A stretch of 64,000 bases of DNA from Bacteroidota bacterium (GCA_003385605.1 QQUU01000067.1:1-64000), one strand, 5' to 3'. Numbered from the stretch's first letter, positions 9,114 to 18,783 are shown. Notes: generated by a model from the sequence alone, not told the origin. Numbers and translations are program-made.

Positions 9114-10571
9114 TCAGTCTACGTTTGGAATGTTTTCTAATGTTGCCAGGAAAAACTCCCAGCTCTTTTTCACGGATGAAATCTGTGTTTTTTCGTCTGG
9201 ACTGTGCGCACCACGAATGTTTGGCCCAAACGAAATCAACTCCATTTCAGGATAGTTGGTTCCAAGTATACCACACTCTAAACCTGCATGACAAGCATTT
9301 ACGCGTGGCTCTCCGTTAAAGAGCTTACGGTACAAATCTGTCATTGTTGTTAGAATGGCGCTCTTTGGATTTGGCGTCCAACCTGGGTAGGACCCGGTAC
9401 ACTCTACAGCACAGCCAATGGACTCAAAGTTTCGAGCAATGGCACGCGCTAAATCCATTTTTTCACTTTCCACCGAACTACGCGTTAGACAAAGTATAGT
9501 TAACTCACCGTCCTTTAAAAGAACACGCGCCGTGTTGTTCGAGGTTTGAACAAGTCCTTCGATGTCCGGAGACATGCGGTAAATACCGTTCGGGTTGGCG
9601 TACAATGCAGTGACTAAAGCACTCTGAAACTCTTTACTTACAACCTCTAGCGGGTCATCTATTTCTTCCCAAGCCAATTCCAGATTCGGATCCGTCGTAC
9701 CATGTTCTGCAATGAGCTCAGCACCAACCTCGCCCAAGATGTTTTCAAAAGCATCTATTTGAGTATTTGGAACTACTACTACAGCTACGCTCTCACGAGG
9801 TATTGCATTGCGAAGACCGCCACCGTCTAAAGAAGCTAAACGAACAGTCTCTCCAAGACGGTCCAGCACTCTATTCATCAACTTATTAGCATTACCTAAG
9901 CCTTTGTGGATATCCATACCACTGTGTCCACCACTTAAACCACGAACCACCAGTTCGAAGGCCGTAGCATCTTCAGGAGAAGGCTCCATATTCACTTTAC
10001 GAGAAGCATTGATATCGATACCTCCAGCACAACCGATGGTTAATTCATCGTCGTCTTCAGTATCAATGTTCAAGAGGATCTTCCCGTTCAGCATACCGCC
10101 TTTGAGCTCTAGAGCACCCGTCATACCCGTCTCCTCATCTATAGTAAACAACGCATCTATAGCTGGATGTGGAATATCCGTAGAACTCAAAACAGCCATG
10201 ATATAGGCTACGCCCATACCGTTATCCGCACCCAAGGTTGTTCCACGTGCTTTTACCCAATCACCATCAACATACATGTCAATACCCTGAGTATCGAAAT
10301 CAAAGTCTGTATCGTTATTTTTTTGGTGCACCATATCAAGGTGCGCCTGAAGAACTACAGGTGTACGATCTTGCATACCTGCTGTGGCGGGTTTACGGAT
10401 AAATACATTTCCGATGTGATCTACTTCTGTAGGTAGGCCCAAGGAATTTCCAAAATCGACCATGAACTGGATAACACGTTCTTCCTTTTTAGAAGGACGT
10501 GGTACGGCGTTCAAATCTGCAAAATGGTTCCAAACGGATTGTGGCTCTAGGCCTCTTACTTCACTACTCAT
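9114..10571 (-). CDS. pepD: Aminoacyl-histidine dipeptidase (M20C, PepD family)
   Basis: Zinc metallopeptidase hydrolysing Xaa-His and other dipeptides in the cytoplasm, 485 residues (the family usually has 480-490). Metal/catalytic motifs: QAHLDMVHQ (His and Asp), LGADNGMG (bridging Asp), DEETGMTGA (catalytic Glu pair) and the later HAGLECGIL. A dimerisation lid domain occupies the middle, from about 200. The gene lies one base before ffh and one base after argS on the same strand. Dipeptide salvage beside ArgS and two arginine-type enzymes may reflect amino-acid recycling, but that is only suggested by position. Confidence 0.95.
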   Translation of the reverse strand: MSSEVRGLEPQSVWNHFADLNAVPRPSKKEERVIQFMVDFGNSLGLPTEVDHIGNVFIRKPATAGMQDRTPVVLQAHLDMVHQKNNDTDFDFDTQGIDMYVDGDWVKARGTTLGADNGMGVAYIMAVLSSTDIPHPAIDALFTIDEETGMTGALELKGGMLNGKILLNIDTEDDDELTIGCAGGIDINASRKVNMEPSPEDATAFELVVRGLSGGHSGMDIHKGLGNANKLMNRVLDRLGETVRLASLDGGGLRNAIPRESVAVVVVPNTQIDAFENILGEVGAELIAEHGTTDPNLELAWEEIDDPLEVVSKEFQSALVTALYANPNGIYRMSPDIEGLVQTSNNTARVLLKDGELTILCLTRSSVESEKMDLARAIARNFESIGCAVECTGSYPGWTPNPKSAILTTMTDLYRKLFNGEPRVNACHAGLECGILGTNYPEMELISFGPNIRGAHSPDEKTQISSVKKSWEFFLATLENIPNVD

Positions 10572-10572
10572 A

Positions 10573-12327
10573 TTACATTCTATTCGGTACTTGGATGCCC
10601 AAGCAATTCATGGATTCTTTAACTACCTCTCCTACTGCTTTACTTAACGCCAAACGGAAGGTGATGGTTTTATCATTCTCAGCACGAAGAATGCTGTTGT
10701 TTTGATAGAAGCCATTGTACTTCTTCACCAACTCGTACGTATAATTCGCTAGGACTGCAGGACTCAAATTCGCCGCTGCCTTATTCACCATATCTGGGAA
10801 ATCGAGGATGGCCTTGATCAAAGTCACTTCATCTTCATTCGGAGTAATGTCAGACCAAGATTCGTTATATGCACCTTCTGCTTTGCGCTGCAAGCTCTGT
10901 ATACGAGCATAGGTGTACTGAATGAAAGGACCTGTATGTCCATTGAAATCAATACTATCAGCCGGATTAAACAGCATGCGCTTCTTCGGATCAACCTTGA
11001 GGATAAAGTATTTCAAAGCACCCAATCCTAGGGTTGTAAACAACTGCATTTGCTCATCCTCACTAAGGCCATCTAGTTTGCCCAACTCCATAGAAATGGA
11101 CGCTGCATCGGCCACCATACTGTCAATAAGATCGTCGGCATCGACTACGGTTCCCTCACGCGATTTCATTTTACCCGTTGGCAAATCAACCATCCCATAG
11201 CTCAAGTGATGCAGCTTATCTGCCCAACTATAGCCCAAACGCTTTAAGATGATGAACAATACCTTGAAGTGGTAATCTTGCTCATTACCCACAACGTAGG
11301 TCATTCCCTCGGCATCGAAATCTACAAATCGTTGAATAGCGGTTCCGATGTCTTGCGTCATATACACCGAAGTACCGTCGCTTCGTAGCACAAGCTTGTG
11401 GTCCAAACCTTCATCTTCTAGGTCAATCCACACTGACCCGTCTTCTTTCTGATAAAACACCCCTTTTTCAAGGCCCTTCATCACATCGTCCTTTCCAAGA
11501 ACGTAGGTATTGCTTTCGTAGTAATTCTTATCAAAATCTACCCCGAGTTTCGTGTAGGTAGTATTAAAACCGTCGTATACCCAGCCGTTCATGGTTTTCC
11601 ATAGGTCTACCACTTCCTCATCGCCCTGCTCCCATTTTAGCAACATTTCTTGGGCTCTTAGAAGCGAAGGCGCTTGCTTCTTGGCCAATTCTTCAGACAT
11701 ACCACCAGCAACCAATTCCTTGATTTCCGCCTTATACACCTGATCGAACTTCACGTAGTATTTACCCACGAGATGATCGCCTTTGAGCCCACTGCTCTGA
11801 GGAGTCTCACCATTACCGTACTCTTGCCAAGCCAGCATCGACTTACAGATGTGAATCCCTCTATCATTAATGATCTGAACTTTCACAACATCCACACCGT
11901 TTGCCTTCAAAATCTGGCTTACCGAATACCCTAAGAGGTTATTCCTGATGTGGCCGAGGTGCAACGGTTTGTTGGTGTTAGGAGAGCTGTATTCAACAAT
12001 GTATTTACCTTTGCTTGCAGGCGATGGTAGACCTAGGTTTTTAGATCCGACAAACGATTCAAAATCAGAGACATAACTGCCTCTATCTAAACTTAGATTC
12101 AAGAATCCCTTCACCACATTAAATGCAGTAACAGCACCTGATTCTAAGAGCTTTTCTCCAATCTCATTGGCCACCATTTCTGGTGCTTTTTTAGCGGCTC
12201 TTACAAACGGAAAAACGACCAATGTGAGGTCGCCTTCAAATTCCTTTCTGGTTTCTTGTAATTCCACCGAGGCTTCTACCCCGTATAGTTCGTGAATTAC
12301 TGACCCTATGTTTTGTTCTAAGCTCAT
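10573..12327 (-). CDS. argS: Arginyl-tRNA synthetase
   Basis: Class I synthetase charging tRNA-Arg, 584 residues. The N-terminal additional domain (about 1-110) is followed by the HIGH motif as HLGH (123-126) in PLHLGHIRNN. The KMSK-like loop is KMKSREG in LPTGKMKSREGTVV. The C-terminal anticodon-binding domain (DALR type) begins near 465 and ends CLGIQVPNRM. The KMSKR sequence is degenerate in this family, so the K-M-K-S-R version is normal. ATG start at 12327; three bases separate it from the upstream citrulline/arginine hydrolase. Confidence 0.98.
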   Translation of the reverse strand: MSLEQNIGSVIHELYGVEASVELQETRKEFEGDLTLVVFPFVRAAKKAPEMVANEIGEKLLESGAVTAFNVVKGFLNLSLDRGSYVSDFESFVGSKNLGLPSPASKGKYIVEYSSPNTNKPLHLGHIRNNLLGYSVSQILKANGVDVVKVQIINDRGIHICKSMLAWQEYGNGETPQSSGLKGDHLVGKYYVKFDQVYKAEIKELVAGGMSEELAKKQAPSLLRAQEMLLKWEQGDEEVVDLWKTMNGWVYDGFNTTYTKLGVDFDKNYYESNTYVLGKDDVMKGLEKGVFYQKEDGSVWIDLEDEGLDHKLVLRSDGTSVYMTQDIGTAIQRFVDFDAEGMTYVVGNEQDYHFKVLFIILKRLGYSWADKLHHLSYGMVDLPTGKMKSREGTVVDADDLIDSMVADAASISMELGKLDGLSEDEQMQLFTTLGLGALKYFILKVDPKKRMLFNPADSIDFNGHTGPFIQYTYARIQSLQRKAEGAYNESWSDITPNEDEVTLIKAILDFPDMVNKAAANLSPAVLANYTYELVKKYNGFYQNNSILRAENDKTITFRLALSKAVGEVVKESMNCLGIQVPNRM

Positions 12328-12330
12328 GAG

Positions 12331-13272
12331 CTACTGTTGTTTTGGCAAATATATTTCAGCGAGCATGCATCTTGCACTTCCCCCGCCAAGAGTTTCTATG
12401 GTTGTAAGGTCTGAGTGAAGAATTTTATGGTACCCCTCTATTTGTGCTTTCTGTGCATTAGTGAGACAATTGAATGCACTTGTGCTCATTACCAAATGTA
12501 AGGCATCTCCTCCTCCCTTCACCAAAAGCATATTTCCACCAAATTGGTGCTTTTGGGCTTCTGAGATCTCGATCACCTTTTTTCCACTTTCCTGTATTGT
12601 ATTGGTGACCATCTTGCGTTCTACCAGGTCATCTATAGCATCTAGACAGAGGACCGCGTATTTATCCGTCATACACATGAGTACATTGGTATGGTAGATG
12701 GGCTTGCGACCTTCCGGAGTGTCTTGGAAGGCGCTAAACACTACGGGTTGGTACTCGAATCGGCCACAGATTTCTTCAAACAAATGCTCATCAGCACGTT
12801 GACTTCGCGCCATATAGGCGATTTTTTGGTCGTGATCAAAAATGATACAACCGGTTCCCTCCAAGAAGGCACCCTGCTCTTCAGCATCTGACACATCCAA
12901 TACTTCACCAATGACAAAACCCGCTTTAGTGAGTACTTCTTCAATATCTGAGCGGCGCTCTAACCTCCTATTCTCTGCTTTCATTGGATAGAGCACCACA
13001 CAGCCGTCCTCGTGCATACTAATCCAGTTGTTCGGGAAGATGCTGTCCGGAGTATGTGGCTGCTCGTCGTCTTGAACGACCAATACTTCAACGCCTGCAG
13101 TACGAAGCTTGGAAACAAAGGTGTCGAATTCGGCTTGTGCCTTGGCATTGTCAAGAGCAGCATCAGTTGCAGCATCCTGCTGCTGGTAGAAATTGTCAAC
13201 CGCAGTTTGAGCATTCATCCCGAACCGAATAGGACGAACCATGAGAATGGTATTTGTAGCGTTCTTCGTCAT
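12331..13272 (-). CDS. ctlX: Pentein-fold guanidine/ureido hydrolase, CtlX-like
   Basis: Member of the guanidine-modifying (pentein) superfamily, closest in look to the citrulline-utilisation hydrolase CtlX. 313 residues. Features: PDSIFPNNWISMHEDG, EGTGCIIFDH, YHTNVLMCM (catalytic His) and a C-terminal GGGSARCMLAEIYLP in which Cys302 is the expected nucleophile. The family hydrolyses C-N bonds of citrulline or arginine-like compounds through a thiouronium intermediate. The ATG at 13272 overlaps the last base of the upstream gene's TAA, so the two pentein genes are translationally coupled. Substrate specificity (citrulline, arginine or methylarginine) cannot be read from sequence alone. Confidence 0.75.
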   Translation of the reverse strand: MTKNATNTILMVRPIRFGMNAQTAVDNFYQQQDAATDAALDNAKAQAEFDTFVSKLRTAGVEVLVVQDDEQPHTPDSIFPNNWISMHEDGCVVLYPMKAENRRLERRSDIEEVLTKAGFVIGEVLDVSDAEEQGAFLEGTGCIIFDHDQKIAYMARSQRADEHLFEEICGRFEYQPVVFSAFQDTPEGRKPIYHTNVLMCMTDKYAVLCLDAIDDLVERKMVTNTIQESGKKVIEISEAQKHQFGGNMLLVKGGGDALHLVMSTSAFNCLTNAQKAQIEGYHKILHSDLTTIETLGGGSARCMLAEIYLPKQQ

Positions 13273-14189
13273 TATTCCTCGCGTTCTAATGGCATGGTGC
13301 TACAACGTAACAAACCGCCCATCTTCACAATTTCATCGTAAGTAATTGTGTGGACAGTATAGCTTCTTTCTTCTAGCCAATTCTTCAATCTACCCGCCGC
13401 CGCACTAATCAAGACTTCTTTAGGCCCGATGCTAAAAACGTTAGTATGAAGATCATAGGCTTCATCATCGGTGCAGTAGAAAATATTATCCGTGCCGAAA
13501 TGGGATTCAATCCATATTACATCAGCTGCATTCTTGAAAAGATGAGGCGCGAGCAATAGTGCATCGCCCAAAGGTTGGAAGGCACAATCTAAATGCAACG
13601 AGCCCTTGCGAGGATCTACATCGCTCTTCAGGAGTTCAAAACCTTTGAAATCGTAGGCTGGAAACTCATCTTGAAGATAGTCTAATCCTGCTTCATTGGT
13701 CCTTGCCGTTTTATATTTATTGAAGGTTGCCTCGTTGCTTAAGCCTACAAAGACATAGCGCTCATGCACAATAACATCGCCTCCTTCTGCGTAACAACCG
13801 CTCGGCATCATAATGATGTTTGAAGAAGGTATTCTGTCCAAAAGGGCGTTTATTGCTTTTACCTCACTTGCTCGATCTTCAATAACATTTGGCAAAATAA
13901 ACTGGTCGTCGATGACAAAACCGATGTCTCTTGTGAACACTTGATTGGTTGCATCGAGTACATCTGGACGCAGCACTTCCACCCCGAGCGACTCAAGCTT
14001 CTCCACTAAGGAATTCAATTGTACCATGCAATCTTCCATCTCTGGATACGTTCCTAATTCTACGCTTTCTCTACTTCTAGCGTCGTAACAATTTTCTATG
14101 GCTGGTTTAGGGCCCATTTTACGGGCGATTCCAACCATTACAGATCTTAATCTTCCGTACTCTGATTTAATATTTGGGTGTATTTGCAT
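13272..14189 (-). CDS. Arginine deiminase/amidinotransferase-like pentein enzyme
   Basis: Second guanidine-modifying enzyme, 305 residues and only distantly similar to its neighbour. Catalytic features appear in the usual order: NQVFTRDIGFVID (Asp88), the EGGD motif (135-138), SLHLDCAFQPLG (His199, Asp201) and Cys296 in GGLLRCSTMPLE near the C-terminus. This pattern fits dimethylargininase, arginine deiminase or amidinotransferase subfamilies; I cannot choose among them. It is the first gene of the minus-strand run, with a perfect -7 element 20 bases upstream of the ATG. Confidence 0.75.
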   Translation of the reverse strand: MQIHPNIKSEYGRLRSVMVGIARKMGPKPAIENCYDARSRESVELGTYPEMEDCMVQLNSLVEKLESLGVEVLRPDVLDATNQVFTRDIGFVIDDQFILPNVIEDRASEVKAINALLDRIPSSNIIMMPSGCYAEGGDVIVHERYVFVGLSNEATFNKYKTARTNEAGLDYLQDEFPAYDFKGFELLKSDVDPRKGSLHLDCAFQPLGDALLLAPHLFKNAADVIWIESHFGTDNIFYCTDDEAYDLHTNVFSIGPKEVLISAAAGRLKNWLEERSYTVHTITYDEIVKMGGLLRCSTMPLEREE

Positions 14190-14208
14190 GTGATGGGTTA
14201 ATGGACGA

Positions 14209-14216
14209 CAAAAATA
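14209..14216 (-). promoter_or_regulatory. Candidate -7 element for the pentein-argS operon
   Basis: On the minus strand this reads TATTTTTG, a perfect TAnnTTTG Bacteroidota -7 box, 20 bases before the ATG at 14189. No clear TTG -33 element was found at the expected distance. Confidence 0.5.
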
Positions 14217-14245
14217 GATGAAAAGTGTTGATAACGCTATGAAAC

Positions 14246-14267
14246 TAGGCGCTTTTACTAACGCCTA
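14246..14267. promoter_or_regulatory. Inverted repeat in divergent promoter region
   Basis: TAGGCG and CGCCTA are separated by 10 bases. The repeat sits between the two opposing -7 elements of the arginine-enzyme gene and ftsK, where a dimeric regulator could act on both. No regulator is identified. Confidence 0.3.
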
Positions 14268-14273
14268 ACCAAT

Positions 14274-14281
14274 TATTTTTG
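14274..14281 (+). promoter_or_regulatory. Candidate -7 element for the ftsK operon
   Basis: TATTTTTG, a perfect TAnnTTTG match, 20 bases upstream of the ftsK ATG at 14302. The -33 region is not clear and overlaps the inverted repeat at 14246-14267. Confidence 0.5.
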
Positions 14282-14301
14282 ATAGTACTACAATTGAAAC
14301 T

Positions 14302-16728
14302 ATGGCCAAGAGAAAAACCGCGTCCAAAAAGAATAATCCTCCTAAAATTGTTGGAGCAATCAAGCAGGCAAGTCTTGGCGTAAAAGAAGTATCTGACGAC
14401 CCTACAACGAAAATCTTCTTAGGGGTAATGCTCGTCTTTATTGGCGCCTTTCTATTCTTCGCACAGTTGAGTTTTCTTTGGAATTGGTCCGCAGATTTTA
14501 GTTTAAACACCGCCAATAATGAGGCGCTACAAGACGTTGTCGCTCGAAATCTTTTTGGAACTCTAGGGCATAGCATTGGCTGGGTTTTAATGCTTCGTGG
14601 TTTTGGTGTAGCGGGATTCTTGGTAGCGTTTTATGTCTTTGCCATGGGATTGCGATACGCTTTTGAGTTTCGAAGATTCAAGCCTGTTGGTTTATTAAAT
14701 CATGTCATCATTACTGGGCTACTTATTAGTGTGCTTATTTCTACACTTGTCTCGAGCCACCCAACTGTATTGGGAGGGATTACAGCCTACTACCTTGCCC
14801 ATCTTTTAGGTTTAAAGTTAGGCGCAGTGGGCATTTACCTGTTGTTGATTGGTTGTGCCGCACTGTATGTTATTGCCACTTTTAAGGTGAGCCAATTGAA
14901 ATTTCCATCAAGGGCTGCCGATCCTAGCGCACTGCAAGAAGATGCTGTAGGCAGCGCCATGGCTGAAGAAGAAGAAGAATCGGTACAAACAGTTTCTTTT
15001 GACCAGGAGGAGTCTATTCCCGAGCCTGTTATTAAGACCGAGTTGGTTGAAAATGAGCCGGAGGAAGAACTGAAGGTTGAATTGGCCCCACAACCTGAAA
15101 CTAGCGAAGTTCTCGTTTCAAATGATCCTGCTCAAAAAACGGATGAGTTTGATGTTAAAGTCGAGGTGCATAAGGAAGAGGAGGCGACCAAAAAAGAAAT
15201 CAACCAAAAGGTCAAGGACTTTGGAGAATATGATCCTACCCTTGATTTGAGCAGATTCAGACTTCCTGGCATTGATTTACTTCAACAATACGGCGACGGT
15301 CAAATCAAATTTGATAAGGAGGAGATAGAGAAGAACAAGAATAATATTGTAGACACTTTAAGAAACTACAACATTGAGATAAAGGAGATTAAAGCGACCA
15401 TTGGCCCAACGGTGACACTCTATGAGATTGTTCCAGCAGCGGGTATTCGTATTTCCAAAATCAAAAATCTTGAAGACGATATTGCCCTAAGCCTTGCAGC
15501 ATTGGGCATTCGAATCATCGCCCCAATCCCTGGCAAAGGAACTATTGGTATCGAAGTACCCAATGCTAAGCCACAGATGGTGAGCATGAAGCAGGTTATT
15601 TCAAGCAAGCGCTTTCAACAAGCCGATATGGAGTTACCAGTGGCTATGGGACGTACCATTACCAACGAAAACTTTGTTTTTGATCTCGCCAAGATGCCGC
15701 ACTTGTTGATGGCTGGCGCTACAGGTCAGGGTAAGTCTGTGGGTTTGAATGCCATACTAACGTCTTTGTTGTACAAGAAACACCCCTCTCAACTCAAGTT
15801 TGTGTTGGTGGACCCGAAGAAGGTGGAATTGACTCTGTACAACAAGATTGAACGTCATTACCTCGCTGTACTACCAGATTCTGACGAAGCCATCATTACT
15901 GATACAACCAAAGTGGTAAATACCTTGAACAGCCTCTGTATTGAAATGGACAATCGATACGAGCTATTGAAATCTGCCATGGTTCGTAACATCAAAGAAT
16001 ACAATGCGAAGTTCATTTCGCGCCGATTGAATCCTGAGGAGGGACACCGTTTCCTGCCTTACATCGTGCTGGTGATTGATGAGTTTGCCGATCTTATCAT
16101 GACCGCCGGTAAGGAGGTTGAGATGCCTATTGCCCGACTTGCACAGCTTGCACGTGCCATTGGTATTCACTTGATTGTTGCTACGCAGCGCCCTTCGGTG
16201 AATGTAATTACAGGTATCATCAAAGCGAACTTCCCTGCCCGTGCTGCCTTCCGTGTTACCTCGAAGATTGATTCTAGGACCATTTTGGATGCAGGAGGTG
16301 CGGATCAGCTCATTGGAAAAGGAGATATGCTTTTCTCTCAAGGGTCCGATTTAATTCGTCTCCAATGTGCCTTTGTCGACACCCCGGAAGTCGAAGAAAT
16401 CTGTGACTTCATTGGAAATCAGCAGGCCTACCCTACGGCTTATCAACTTCCTGAATATGTCGGTGAAGAAGGCGGCGGTGTTGGTGATATTGATCCGTCA
16501 GACCGCGATGTACTCTTTGAAGATGCCGCGCGTTTAGTAGTCGCAACCCAGCAAGGGTCTACTTCTATGATACAACGTAAACTCAAGCTAGGCTACAATC
16601 GAGCAGGTCGAATTGTGGACCAATTAGAAGCTGCTGGGATCTTGGGTCCTTTTGAAGGATCTAAAGCAAGACAAGTTTTAGTTCCTGATGAGTTCGCATT
16701 GGAACAGAAATTGAAAGGAGATGCGTAA
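14302..16728 (+). CDS. ftsK: DNA translocase FtsK/SpoIIIE
   Basis: Septal DNA pump that clears chromosomes from the closing septum and activates dimer resolution. 808 residues. A basic N-terminus precedes four membrane segments (about 38-60, 85-115, 130-155, 165-195). An acidic linker (about 205-300) follows, then the motor domain: Walker A GATGQGKS (472-479), Walker B VLVIDEFADL and ATQRPSVNVITG. The C-terminal winged-helix gamma domain (about 735-800) shows STSMIQRKLKLGYNRAGRIVD, the KOPS-reading helix. The linker is short, as in other Bacteroidota FtsK proteins. It is the first gene of a tightly packed operon; its TAA overlaps the lolA start by eight bases. Confidence 0.97.
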   Translation: MAKRKTASKKNNPPKIVGAIKQASLGVKEVSDDPTTKIFLGVMLVFIGAFLFFAQLSFLWNWSADFSLNTANNEALQDVVARNLFGTLGHSIGWVLMLRGFGVAGFLVAFYVFAMGLRYAFEFRRFKPVGLLNHVIITGLLISVLISTLVSSHPTVLGGITAYYLAHLLGLKLGAVGIYLLLIGCAALYVIATFKVSQLKFPSRAADPSALQEDAVGSAMAEEEEESVQTVSFDQEESIPEPVIKTELVENEPEEELKVELAPQPETSEVLVSNDPAQKTDEFDVKVEVHKEEEATKKEINQKVKDFGEYDPTLDLSRFRLPGIDLLQQYGDGQIKFDKEEIEKNKNNIVDTLRNYNIEIKEIKATIGPTVTLYEIVPAAGIRISKIKNLEDDIALSLAALGIRIIAPIPGKGTIGIEVPNAKPQMVSMKQVISSKRFQQADMELPVAMGRTITNENFVFDLAKMPHLLMAGATGQGKSVGLNAILTSLLYKKHPSQLKFVLVDPKKVELTLYNKIERHYLAVLPDSDEAIITDTTKVVNTLNSLCIEMDNRYELLKSAMVRNIKEYNAKFISRRLNPEEGHRFLPYIVLVIDEFADLIMTAGKEVEMPIARLAQLARAIGIHLIVATQRPSVNVITGIIKANFPARAAFRVTSKIDSRTILDAGGADQLIGKGDMLFSQGSDLIRLQCAFVDTPEVEEICDFIGNQQAYPTAYQLPEYVGEEGGGVGDIDPSDRDVLFEDAARLVVATQQGSTSMIQRKLKLGYNRAGRIVDQLEAAGILGPFEGSKARQVLVPDEFALEQKLKGDA

Positions 16729-17359
16729 ATTGCGCCACATGAGAATTATCGCCCTACTACTACTTCCATTTTTGACTTTTGGACAAAGTCACGAAGAGGC
16801 TAAAAAGTTGTTGAACCAAGTGTATGAGAGCACGCTCGCACTGGAGACACAACACATCACTTTTACCAATACTATCGAAGTGCCGAGTAACGGTGGCATG
16901 AAAAAGCGCAGTTCCAACGGTGAGCTCTTCGCAATCGGCCAGAAGGTTCGTGTAAAGACAGATGCCTTTGAGTTTTTGTCAGACGGTTCTAAAGCATATC
17001 TCATCTATCCAGAAGACGAAGAGATCGAAGTTGCTGCTACGGATGAAGAAACAAGTCTAGCGCCGGCCGACATTCTCAAAAATTATCAGAACGGTTACAG
17101 CTATAAAATGGCGGGAAGAGCCACGGAAAAAGGCAAAACCATACAATACATCCGACTGAAACCCGTTACTAGCGAAGAAGTGAAGGAAATTTTAATCGGC
17201 GTAAATATGAACACCATGTTGCTTGACAATTACACACAATTCGGCAACAACGGGTCCAATAACATATTTACGGTAGATACTTACCAAGTGAATACAGCGC
17301 TAGATGCATCTATGTTTGATATCAACAGTGCAGAATTCTCAGGGTATTACCGACTTTAG
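16721..17359 (+). CDS. lolA: LolA-like outer membrane lipoprotein carrier
   Basis: Predicted periplasmic chaperone moving lipoproteins to the outer membrane, 212 residues. A signal peptide is present (MRIIALLLLPFLTFGQ). The start at 16721 overlaps the ftsK stop through ATGCGTAA; the internal ATG at 16739 is a possible alternative. The body shows the LolA-like fold pattern, with VKTDAFEFLSDGSKAYLIYP, ADILKNYQNGYSYKM and IQYIRLKPVTS. Bacteroidota carry diverged LolA proteins with little identity to E. coli, so the call rests on pattern and on position between ftsK and an LptF/G permease. Confidence 0.82.
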   Translation: MRKLRHMRIIALLLLPFLTFGQSHEEAKKLLNQVYESTLALETQHITFTNTIEVPSNGGMKKRSSNGELFAIGQKVRVKTDAFEFLSDGSKAYLIYPEDEEIEVAATDEETSLAPADILKNYQNGYSYKMAGRATEKGKTIQYIRLKPVTSEEVKEILIGVNMNTMLLDNYTQFGNNGSNNIFTVDTYQVNTALDASMFDINSAEFSGYYRL

Positions 17360-17361
17360 AG

Positions 17362-18783
17362 ATGAATAAACTAGACCTATACGTCTTAAGAAGCTTTATA
17401 AAACCATTGATTCCTACCATAGGAATCATGGTTTTTTTCTTTTTGATGCAGATGGTCTGGAAGTACATCGACGATCTTGCCGGCAAAGGGATAGCATGGT
17501 ATACCATCCTTGAACTTATGTTCTACTGGGCAGCGAGTGTAGTGCCGTTTGCCCTTCCGGTAAGTGTTCTGTTCGCCTCCCTTCTGACCTTTGGCAATTT
17601 TGGCGAGCATTACGAGATGGCTGCTATGAAGAGCTCAGGCATCTCCTTATTTCGCGGTATCCGTTCCTTGATAGTCTTAAATATTCTAATCGCCTTAGGT
17701 GCCTTTTTCTTTTACAATAATGTCATTCCTGTGGCCAATTTAAAAGGGCAAAGTTTATTGGTCAACATCTCAAAAAGTAAACCTGCATTTCATATCACGC
17801 CAGGTATCTTCTACAATGGATTTGAAGGATATAGCATCAAAATAGGCGAAAAAGAAGGCGACGAAGAGCAATTACTCCGGGATATCTACATCTATGATCA
17901 CAAGGAAAATAAAAAGGGAAATCACAAAGTACTTACAGCCGCCTCTGGCATCATGCGAACTGTTGGTGGCAGCAGGTATTTAGAAATAGAGCTACACGAG
18001 GGATCAACCTATGAAGATATTGTCAAGAAAGACAGAGCTGAGCGCCGAAAAATGCCGTGGGCACGAAGCGCATTCGACACTGCCTACATACGCTTTCCCC
18101 TCGATGGATTTTCGAACGACGACCTCTACAAGACTAGAAGGCGCGACTTCATGATGCTCAACACGTCACAGCTATTGGCCAAGACAGACACGCTTGAAGA
18201 ACAGATGAAGAATCGACAAGCGCACTTTGAAAAAAACCTGAATGGTAAGTACAAATTCGATTACGTCGACATAAGTACTGGACAGCCTGAAGTATTGAAG
18301 CCCAACCTTATGAAAAATCTGCTGAGCGGCATGCGCATACGAGCGTCACAAAACGCCATACGCTTGGCGAGAAGCAACCTTGACTACTTACGCCAACAGC
18401 AGCGTGAAATGGACTGGCGCGAAGAGATGTATATGCGTCATTGGATAGAGTACTACAAGAAATATGCACTTGGAGTAGCCGTTTTGATCATGTTCTTTAT
18501 CGGCGCCCCATTGGGCAGTATCATTAGAAAAGGCGGTATAGGATTGCCATTGGTTATTAGTACCATCGCATTCCTAATCTTCCATATACTGAATACCACA
18601 TTTGAAAAAATGGGTAGAGAAATGCTCATGGATGTAGAGCTAGCCAGTTGGCTACCTTCTCTAATTCTAGCTCCTGTTGCATTGTGGCTTACCTATAGTG
18701 CTTCAACCGATCGAGCATTGCTTTCTGGTGAATGGTTCAATATCATTTCGTCGAAACTGCGTAAAGGCAAAGCCAATGCGTAA
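17362..18783 (+). CDS. lptF: LptF/LptG-family permease
   Basis: Inner-membrane subunit of the LPS export machine (LptB2FG), 473 residues. Three membrane segments lie in the first 120 residues (starting LDLYVLRSFIKPLIPTIGIM). A periplasmic beta-jellyroll-like region (about 125-345) follows, then three C-terminal segments (AVLIMFFIGAPLGSIIRKGG, LVISTIAFLIFHIL, SWLPSLILAPVALWL). The GSIIRKGG loop is characteristic of the family. LptF and LptG cannot be told apart here. It begins two bases after lolA, and its stop overlaps the next ATG by eight bases. Confidence 0.92.
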   Translation: MNKLDLYVLRSFIKPLIPTIGIMVFFFLMQMVWKYIDDLAGKGIAWYTILELMFYWAASVVPFALPVSVLFASLLTFGNFGEHYEMAAMKSSGISLFRGIRSLIVLNILIALGAFFFYNNVIPVANLKGQSLLVNISKSKPAFHITPGIFYNGFEGYSIKIGEKEGDEEQLLRDIYIYDHKENKKGNHKVLTAASGIMRTVGGSRYLEIELHEGSTYEDIVKKDRAERRKMPWARSAFDTAYIRFPLDGFSNDDLYKTRRRDFMMLNTSQLLAKTDTLEEQMKNRQAHFEKNLNGKYKFDYVDISTGQPEVLKPNLMKNLLSGMRIRASQNAIRLARSNLDYLRQQQREMDWREEMYMRHWIEYYKKYALGVAVLIMFFIGAPLGSIIRKGGIGLPLVISTIAFLIFHILNTTFEKMGREMLMDVELASWLPSLILAPVALWLTYSASTDRALLSGEWFNIISSKLRKGKANA

